Of a stretch of 64,000 bases of DNA, positions 58,454-64,000 are shown piece after piece. The notes under the pieces are model-generated. The model worked only from the letters and a program-made list of their open reading frames with translations. It did not search any database and was not told the DNA's origin. The stretch covers positions 62,001 to 126,000 of the forward strand of contig NZ_JALPVJ010000021.1 in assembly GCF_023544445.1 (NCBI RefSeq), given 5' to 3'. Within the stretch, counting starts at the first letter, position 1; each line of letters begins with the position of its first letter. The position numbers and the translations under genes are program-made. The DNA is from Actinoplanes sp. M2I2 (GTDB lineage Bacteria; Actinomycetota; Actinomycetes; Mycobacteriales; Micromonosporaceae).

Positions 58454-60304
58454 TCACTCGTGAGCGGCCAGGAGGGTCACGGGTGGGGGGCGGGTGGCCG
58501 ACCAGGAGGTGATCAGGCTGGTCGCGCCGGTGACGGTCAGGGTCAGGGCGGCCACGGCGCCGAACAGGGGCCAGGGCAGGTCGAGGGTGGCCACGCCGGT
58601 CACGGCCGCGGTGGTGGTGAGCGCCGCGAGCAGGGCCGCGGCAGCGGCCACGACACCCAGCAGCAGGGCCGCGCCGGTCACGGCGTACGCCTCGAGCAGC
58701 GCCACCCGGACGACCTGGCCGCGGGTCAGGCCGGTGACCCGGGCCTCGGCGAACTCGCGCCGCCGGGTCGCCGCGCCGATGACGATGGAGTTGACGACGC
58801 CGATCAGCGCGTAGAGGCCACCGAGCCCGAGCACGATCAGCATGACCCGGTCGTTGGTCGAGTTCCGCAGCTCGGCGTCGGCCCGCAGCCAGTCGCCGAC
58901 GGTGGCGACCTCGCCGAAGCGGGCCAGCCCGGCGCGGACGGCGGACGGGTCGGCCCCGGGCGCGAGCGCCACGAACGAGCGGACCGGCGCGGCGGCGACC
59001 TGGGGCTCGAGCACCAGACCGGGTGGCAGCAGCAGGCCCGCGCCGCCGCTCATCGTCTCGGGCACGGCGGCGACCACCGGCAGCTCGCCCAGGTCGGCCC
59101 CGGGCAGGCGGAGGTGCACCGAGCCCTGCGAGGGCACGTCTCCCCCGGGCCCCCGGACGACCGCACGACCCGACAGCTCGACGGGGGTTCCGTGCACGGC
59201 CGCGTACGCCCGAGGGTCGATCACCAGGGCCGTGACCGCTTCCGTCTCCTGGTCTTCGCCCGAGCCGACCGTGACCTCGGCCGGCACGGAGATCTCGGTC
59301 GACACCACGGCCACGCCGGGCACCGCGGCGGCCGGCACGGCGCCTTCCACGACGAAGTCGGCGTGGGTCGAGCGGGCCGTCTCGTCGATGCCGCCGGCCG
59401 TGAACGACGCCCCGGCGCCCGTGTTGCCGACCACCAGCGCGATCAGCACGATCAGCGGCGCGGCCACCGAGGCCGACCGGCGCCGGGCGTCGCGGACGTT
59501 CGCGCGGGCCAGCGAGCCGAGCACGCCCCCGCCGAACGGCATCAGCCGGGCGATCGCCGGGACCAGAAGCGGGGCGAACGCGACGATGGCCACCGCGGCC
59601 GGCATGGCCACGTTCATGGCCATCGCCTGGCCGCCGCCCGGACCGCCGTGCGGCGCCACGATGATCAGGGCCAGCGCGCCGGCCAGGAAGAACAGCCCGG
59701 CGATCCACCGGCCGGCCGTCATGACCCGGGCCGCGGCGCCACTCTCGCGCAGCGCGTCCAACGGCCGCACCCGGGCCGCACGGCGGGCGGCGACGAGCAC
59801 GCCGGCCACCGCGAGCAGCACGCCGCCGCCGAGCGAGACCCCGAGGATCCACATGCGCCACTCGCCGGCGAAGCCGGCGGGCACGAAGTCGAACCGGCGC
59901 ATCAGCCAGGCCTGCACCGCCATCACCGGAAGACCCGCCGGCACGCCGAGCGCGGCACCGGCCAGACCGAGCAGCACGGCCTCGCCCAGCAGCAACCGGC
60001 GCACCTGGCGGCGGCTGCCCCCGACCAGCCGCAGCAGGGCCAGGTCGCGGCGGCGCTGGTCGACGGTGAAGGCGAACGTCGAGCTGATCACGAAGGCGGC
60101 CAGGAACACCGCCCCGCCGAGGACGACGCCCAGCATCGCGACCGCGGCGTCCCCGTTCTGCGAGGCCGACGAGTCGAGCGTGGCCGCCGAGATCAGCAGC
60201 AGCAACGACGACTGCACCAGGGCCACCCCGAGGGCGACCGAGAGCAGCGCGCCGACGAACAATGTCCAGCGTTCGGCCAGGCCGGCCCGGCTCATCCCGA
60301 GCAT
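58454..60304 (-). CDS. FtsX-like ABC transporter permease
   Basis: 616 residues. Two FtsX-type membrane modules: helices near residues 15-40, 50-80, 105-145, 155-180, 205-290, then a large extracytoplasmic loop (~290-480), then three C-terminal helices with VVNSIVIGAATRRREFAEARVTGLTRGQVVRVALLEA. This is the two-times-four-helix arrangement of single-gene MacB-type exporters. ATG 60304 begins one base after the ATPase stop. It likely expels lipids, peptides or antibiotics. Substrate unknown. Confidence 0.88.
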   Translation of the reverse strand: MLGMSRAGLAERWTLFVGALLSVALGVALVQSSLLLLISAATLDSSASQNGDAAVAMLGVVLGGAVFLAAFVISSTFAFTVDQRRRDLALLRLVGGSRRQVRRLLLGEAVLLGLAGAALGVPAGLPVMAVQAWLMRRFDFVPAGFAGEWRMWILGVSLGGGVLLAVAGVLVAARRAARVRPLDALRESGAAARVMTAGRWIAGLFFLAGALALIIVAPHGGPGGGQAMAMNVAMPAAVAIVAFAPLLVPAIARLMPFGGGVLGSLARANVRDARRRSASVAAPLIVLIALVVGNTGAGASFTAGGIDETARSTHADFVVEGAVPAAAVPGVAVVSTEISVPAEVTVGSGEDQETEAVTALVIDPRAYAAVHGTPVELSGRAVVRGPGGDVPSQGSVHLRLPGADLGELPVVAAVPETMSGGAGLLLPPGLVLEPQVAAAPVRSFVALAPGADPSAVRAGLARFGEVATVGDWLRADAELRNSTNDRVMLIVLGLGGLYALIGVVNSIVIGAATRRREFAEARVTGLTRGQVVRVALLEAYAVTGAALLLGVVAAAAALLAALTTTAAVTGVATLDLPWPLFGAVAALTLTVTGATSLITSWSATRPPPVTLLAAHE

Positions 60305-60305
60305 G

Positions 60306-61046
60306 TCAGCGCTCCCAGGCGGCGAGCCGGTCGGCCACCCCGCGGGCGTCGGCGCCGGCCAGCCGATCGACCACGCGGCCGTCGCGCAGGAAGACCACGG
60401 CGTCGGCGCGGGCCGCCGCACCGGGGTCGTGCGTGACCATCACGATGCTCTGCCCGGCGTCGGCCATGGACCGCATCAGGTCGAGCACCGTGCGGGCGGC
60501 GGTCGAGTCGAGCGCGCCGGTGGGCTCGTCGGCGAAGAGCACCTCGGGCCGGGTCACCATGGCCCGCGCGATCGCGACCCGCTGCTGCTGACCGCCGGAC
60601 AGCTCGCGGGGCTTGTGCCGGGCCCGGTCGGCCAGGCCGACGGCGTCGAGGGTCGCGCGGACCTCTGAGCGGGACGGGCGCCGGCCGGCCAGCCGCAGCG
60701 GGAGGGCCACGTTCTGCTCGGCGTTCAGCGCGCCGATCAGGTTGAAGCTCTGGAAGACGAAGCCGATGCGGGTGCGGCGCAGCGTGGTCAGCTGGGCGTC
60801 CCCGGCCGCGGTGAGGTCGGTGTCGCCGAGCAGCACCCGCCCGGTGTCGACCCGTTCGAGACCGGCCGCGCAGTGCAGCAGCGTGGACTTGCCCGAGCCG
60901 GACGGGCCCATCACCGCGGTCCAGCCGCCGCGCGGGAATTCGAGCGTCACGTCGTCGACCGCCCGTACCGCTGCCGGCCCCCGCCCGAACACCCGGCTGA
61001 CCCCGTGCAGCGTCACCGCGGCCGAGATCGTCGTCATCGTCGTCAT
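60306..61046 (-). CDS. ABC transporter ATPase (MacB/LolD-type)
   Basis: 246 residues. Walker A GPSGSGKST (~residue 41), Q-loop FVFQSFNLIGALN, signature LSGGQQQRVAIARAM, Walker B VLFADEPTGALDS, and H-loop MVTHDP. The N-terminal aromatic contact and overall length fit the MacB/LolD group of exporters. It powers the permease encoded by the next gene. Upstream is a 95-bp gap to the flavin oxidoreductase; a promoter was not identified. Confidence 0.95.
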   Translation of the reverse strand: MTTMTTISAAVTLHGVSRVFGRGPAAVRAVDDVTLEFPRGGWTAVMGPSGSGKSTLLHCAAGLERVDTGRVLLGDTDLTAAGDAQLTTLRRTRIGFVFQSFNLIGALNAEQNVALPLRLAGRRPSRSEVRATLDAVGLADRARHKPRELSGGQQQRVAIARAMVTRPEVLFADEPTGALDSTAARTVLDLMRSMADAGQSIVMVTHDPGAAARADAVVFLRDGRVVDRLAGADARGVADRLAAWER

Positions 61047-61141
61047 GACTCGACGCTATTGTCGCGGCGGTCCCGGGTCGCTGCGGCAGACAGGCGGATT
61101 TCCGGTGGTGCTAGCACCCCTGCTGAGCGGGCCGCGTCCGG

Positions 61142-62158
61142 TCAGTTGCGGCCGAGGGCCGGGGCGAGGTGGGTGGCGATGTCGGTGAGGATCTGGACGT
61201 AGTCGGGGTGGTCGAAGCTGAACGGCAGCGCGAACGCCACCTCGTCGATCTCGCGGAAGGCGGCGTGGGCGAGCAGCTGGTCGGCGATCTCGAGCGAGCT
61301 GCCGACGTAGTCGCGGGAGAAGAGCATGCGGCTCGGGCCCTGCGGCTCCCGGGTGCGGGGCATGCGCTTCTCGACGTACGCCTCGTATTTGGCTCTCTGC
61401 TCCTGCGTCGCCGAATCGGTGGGGATCACGACCAGGCCCTGGGAGACCCGGGCCCCCTCGCCGTCCGGGTGGTTGTCGCGGAAGGCGCGGATCTGGGACA
61501 GCTGGATCGCCGCGAAGTCGGTCGGGTCCTCGGCGTCCCCGGCGAAGACGACGCTGCTGGTCAGGAAGTTCAGGCCGTGCTCGCCGGCCCAATGCGCCGA
61601 CCGCAGGCTCGCGCCGCCGTACCACATGCGCTTGATCAGCCCGGGTGAGTGCGGCTCGACGCGGTCGGAGAACTCCTCGACGACGCCCTTCTTGCCGCTG
61701 AAGTCGCTGGCCCGGTCGCCGCGGACGAACCCGAGCAACCGTTCGACCCGGCGGTAGCTGAAGTCCTCGGCCTCGGCCGTGTCGGGGTAGAGCGCGTCCT
61801 TGACGGTGTCGAAGTTCATCGGCGGCCCGACGCTCAGGCCCGGGTTGAGCCGCCCGCCCGACAGCACGTCGACGGTCGCCAGGTCCTCGGCCAGACGCAA
61901 CGGGTTCTCCCAGCCGAGCGGCGTCACGGCCGTGCCGAGCTCGATCCTGGACGTGCGTTGCGAGGCCGCGGCCAGCACGGCGACCGGGGACGAGATGCCG
62001 TACTGGAGGTGCCGGTGCCGCAGCCAGGCGCTGTCGAACCCGAGGTCCTCGCCCAGCTTGATGATCTCCAGCGTCGACTCGTGCCCGGCTCGCGGGTCGT
62101 CCCGGTCGAAGAGCCCGATGGTCAGGAAGCCCAGCTTCCGCAGAGGTCGCGACGTCAC
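61142..62158 (-). CDS. LLM-class flavin-dependent oxidoreductase
   Basis: 338 residues, bacterial luciferase-like (beta/alpha)8 barrel. Typical elements are ESTLEIIKLGEDLGFDSAWLRHRHLQYG, IELGTAVTPLGWENPLRLAEDLATVDVLSGGRLNPGLSVG and VWYGG-like segments (RMWYGGASLRSAHWAGEHGLNFLTSSV). It uses reduced FMN or F420 to oxidise or reduce an unknown substrate. GTG 62158. It lies 12 bases downstream of the MFS gene on the same strand, so the two may be co-transcribed and substrate-related. Confidence 0.88.
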   Translation of the reverse strand: MTSRPLRKLGFLTIGLFDRDDPRAGHESTLEIIKLGEDLGFDSAWLRHRHLQYGISSPVAVLAAASQRTSRIELGTAVTPLGWENPLRLAEDLATVDVLSGGRLNPGLSVGPPMNFDTVKDALYPDTAEAEDFSYRRVERLLGFVRGDRASDFSGKKGVVEEFSDRVEPHSPGLIKRMWYGGASLRSAHWAGEHGLNFLTSSVVFAGDAEDPTDFAAIQLSQIRAFRDNHPDGEGARVSQGLVVIPTDSATQEQRAKYEAYVEKRMPRTREPQGPSRMLFSRDYVGSSLEIADQLLAHAAFREIDEVAFALPFSFDHPDYVQILTDIATHLAPALGRN

Positions 62159-62170
62159 GCCCTCAGCCTG

Positions 62171-63385
62171 TCACGAAGGCCGGGCCGCGGGGGCGTGAGC
62201 CGCGCCGCTCCGGGTGCGCAGCCCGGTCCAGAGCAGCCCGAGACAGAGCACGATCAGCACCGGTTCGAGGGCGAAGGCGGTGGTCAGCCCGTGCCGGTCG
62301 GCCAGGCTGCCCAGCAGGTACGGCGAGACGGCGGCGACCAGGCCGAGGACCAACTGCGAGCGGGCGTTGGCCTGGTCCTCGCGCCCGTCGGCGGCCTCCA
62401 GGGTGAGCGCCAGGGCCAGCGGATAGAGGTTCGCGATCCCCACCCCGCACAGGAACAGCCCGGCGATGGCCAGGGCGGGCCGGTCGGTCAGCCAGAACAG
62501 CACGAAGCTGCCGCCGGTGAGCGCCAGCGAGGCGTAGAGCAGCGCGACCGCGCGGCCGGGACGGCGGGTGATCCGCGCGCCGAGCAGCCGGCCGATCAGG
62601 ATGCCGAGGAAGTTGCTGCTCAGCGCGGTGCTGGCCGCCGCCGCGGACAGGCCGGTGGCCAGCAGCACCTGGGGGCCGAAGTAGACCAGGCAGAACTCGA
62701 TCGCCGAACTGACCGCCGTGAGCACCGCGAACAGCCAGCAGGCGAGTGGCAGCCGTCCGCCCCGGCGCGTGGCGCGGTGCCCGGCCGGCGCCGGCAGCGG
62801 CTGGCGCCGGTAGCGCAGGAAAAGCAGCACGAGGACGACGGCCGGCAGGGCGAACGTGGCCCGCCAGCCGATCACGCCGGCCGCGAGCAGCCCGAGCACG
62901 AGCGGGGCGAACACGGCCGACGCACCCGCGGCGATGTTGGCCTCGGTCAGCGCCCGGTCGCGCCGGCTGCCGTGCCGGTCCGACAGGATCGCCTGGATCA
63001 CGGTCAGCAGCGTCGTCCCGGCCAGGCCGAACACCCCGGCCCCGACCAGCGTCACCGGCACGCCCCGGCCCAGCGTGAAGAGCGCCGCCCCACCGATCGT
63101 GGCGGCCGCCGAGCCCCACAGCAGCGTGCTCCTCGACAGGCGGGCGGCCACCCAGGAGAAGCCGGCGCCGGTCAGGGCCGCTCCCACCGCCCACACCACC
63201 GAATAGATCCCGAGCAGCGTGTACGAGAAGTCGAGCTCCTCGCGCAGCAGGCTCAGGGCGGGCCCGAAGGCGTACAGCCAGAAGGTGAAGCACCCGATCG
63301 CGGCGTACGCGAGCACCGTGGGCGCGTCCCGGACGAAGGTCGTCTCCTGCTCTGTGTATCGATACACAGATACAGTCTGCGACAT
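62171..63385 (-). CDS. MFS transporter, CynX/NimT-like
   Basis: 404 residues with 12 membrane helices. MFS features include FGPALSLLREELDFSYTLLGIYSVVWAVGAALTGAGFSWVAARLSR in the first helices and the central loop RRQPLPAPAGHRATRRGGR. ATG 63385 is preceded by GAGAGGGACGGG at good spacing. The start codon overlaps that of the divergent LacI-family gene, and codons 6 to 12 are the 20-bp palindrome. Probably exports or imports a small organic substrate handled by the neighbouring oxidoreductase; specificity unknown. Confidence 0.88.
   Translation of the reverse strand: MSQTVSVYRYTEQETTFVRDAPTVLAYAAIGCFTFWLYAFGPALSLLREELDFSYTLLGIYSVVWAVGAALTGAGFSWVAARLSRSTLLWGSAAATIGGAALFTLGRGVPVTLVGAGVFGLAGTTLLTVIQAILSDRHGSRRDRALTEANIAAGASAVFAPLVLGLLAAGVIGWRATFALPAVVLVLLFLRYRRQPLPAPAGHRATRRGGRLPLACWLFAVLTAVSSAIEFCLVYFGPQVLLATGLSAAAASTALSSNFLGILIGRLLGARITRRPGRAVALLYASLALTGGSFVLFWLTDRPALAIAGLFLCGVGIANLYPLALALTLEAADGREDQANARSQLVLGLVAAVSPYLLGSLADRHGLTTAFALEPVLIVLCLGLLWTGLRTRSGAAHAPAARPS
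63351..63370. promoter_or_regulatory. 20-bp perfect palindrome, probable LacI-family operator
   Basis: Half-site TCTGTGTATC is followed by its exact reverse complement, with a central CG step typical of LacI-family operators. It lies inside codons 6-12 of the MFS gene and 14 bases before the first possible LacI start codon, so binding would block transcription of both. Further GATACA half-like sequence lies just to its right. Confidence 0.75.
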
Positions 63386-64000
63386 GACCCGTCCCTCTCG
63401 CAACACGAAGCGGCGACCGACGATGGGCGACGTCGCCCGGGCGGCCGGCGTCTCCCCGATGACGGTGTCGTACGCGTACTCGCAGCCCGAGCGGGTCTCG
63501 GCCGAGAGCGCGGCCAAGGTGCGGGCGGCGGCCGAGCGGCTCGGCTACCCCGGCCCGCACCCGGCCGCCCGCTCGCTGCGCCGGGGACGGGCCGGGTCGC
63601 TCGGCGTCGTGCTGGGCGAACGGCTGAGCTACGCCTTCGACGATCCGCAGGCCGCGCGGTTCCTGGCCGGGGTCTCCGACGTGTGCGCGGCCGAGGGCGT
63701 CGGGCTCACCCTGGTACCGATCACCGGCGAGGCCTCGGACGCGCGGCGGGTGGCCCAGGCCGCGGTGGACGGCTTCGTCGTCTGGACCACCAGCGACGAC
63801 GACCCGGTGCTGGACGCCGTGGCCGACACCGGGCTGCCCGCGGTGGTCCACGCCGGCCCGCACCGGCGCGGCATGCCGGTGATCGGCATCGACGACCGTG
63901 CCGCGGCCGCCGCGATCGGCGCGGTGGCCTTCGCCGGAGCCCGGCGCCCGGTGGTGCTCGGTTTCCCGCTCGACCGCGACCGGGCCCGCCTGCTGCTGAC
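63384..64000 (+). CDS. LacI-family transcriptional regulator (3' end outside window)
   Basis: At least 205 residues visible. The N-terminal LacI helix-turn-helix is MGDVARAAGVSPMTVSYAYSQPERVSAESAAKVRAAAERLGY, followed by hinge HPAARSLRRGRAGSLGVVL and a periplasmic-binding-protein-like domain (FVVWTTSDDDPVLDAVADTGLPAVVHAG). ATG 63384 has no ribosome site; ATG 63423 begins directly at the helix-turn-helix and may be the true start. Divergent from the MFS transporter with overlapping start regions and the palindrome at 63351. It likely represses the transporter and itself until an effector binds. Confidence 0.85.
   Translation, partial: MTRPSRNTKRRPTMGDVARAAGVSPMTVSYAYSQPERVSAESAAKVRAAAERLGYPGPHPAARSLRRGRAGSLGVVLGERLSYAFDDPQAARFLAGVSDVCAAEGVGLTLVPITGEASDARRVAQAAVDGFVVWTTSDDDPVLDAVADTGLPAVVHAGPHRRGMPVIGIDDRAAAAAIGAVAFAGARRPVVLGFPLDRDRARLLL

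Overview
The window reads as chromosome of a high-GC actinomycete. GC-rich third codon positions, GTG starts, the SigE-family sigma factor, GAF/ANTAR proteins, Tat-exported proteins and a sugar importer without its own ATPase all fit. A filamentous Micromonosporaceae member such as Actinoplanes is plausible, but that placement is inference. About 60 protein genes are packed tightly on both strands. No tRNA, rRNA, CRISPR array or intact insertion sequence was seen.

Region by region. 1-3 kb: tail of a TetR regulator, an Nramp manganese transporter and a Tat-exported ferritin-like protein. 3.2-24.3 kb: a Wzx/Wzy-type exopolysaccharide locus. A ten-gene plus-strand operon (4419-15996) encodes a deacetylase, EpsN/PglE-like aminotransferase, glycosyltransferase, Wzz/tyrosine-kinase-like protein, flippase, polymerase, lipoprotein, and two FemAB-like transferases flanking a flavin monooxygenase. 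It converges on a five-gene minus-strand operon (21688-16140) encoding a CapD-type dehydratase, nucleotide-sugar dehydrogenase, initiating sugar-phosphate transferase, second PLP enzyme and acetyltransferase. Upstream of each operon lies the same 41-bp element, in convergent orientation, so the two probably share control. A third FemAB-like gene, a glycosyltransferase, a VanZ-like protein and a LuxR-type regulator flank the locus.

24.6-31.6 kb: a SigE-type sigma factor with a putative membrane anti-sigma partner, a degenerate anti-sigma-kinase-like protein, and a nucleoside hydrolase followed by a sugar-type ABC importer. 31.6-36.6 kb: a 13-unit array of ~40-bp repeats, an inositol-monophosphatase-family gene with a 233-residue repetitive N-terminal extension, a UbiA-like prenyltransferase with a 12-bp repeat, and a mannitol-dehydrogenase-family gene. 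36.8-39.5 kb: a SigB/SigF-type sigma factor fused to a STAS domain, divergent from two GAF proteins preceded by a sigma-B-like promoter match. 40.3-48.7 kb: the arginine operon argC-J-B-D-F-R-G-H. 48.8-64 kb: a Crp/Fnr regulator, a GH3 beta-glucosidase, GNAT, YdcF/SanA and acyltransferase-3 proteins, an SRPBCC protein, an M28 peptidase, a DUF3616 protein, an orphan Phd/YefM antitoxin, an ABC exporter, a flavin oxidoreductase, and an MFS transporter divergent from a LacI regulator over a 20-bp perfect palindrome.

The most interesting material is the exopolysaccharide locus, with its shared element, P-loop-defective kinase-like protein and FemAB/monooxygenase decoration module, together with the concentration of minisatellites at 31.6-34.3 kb.
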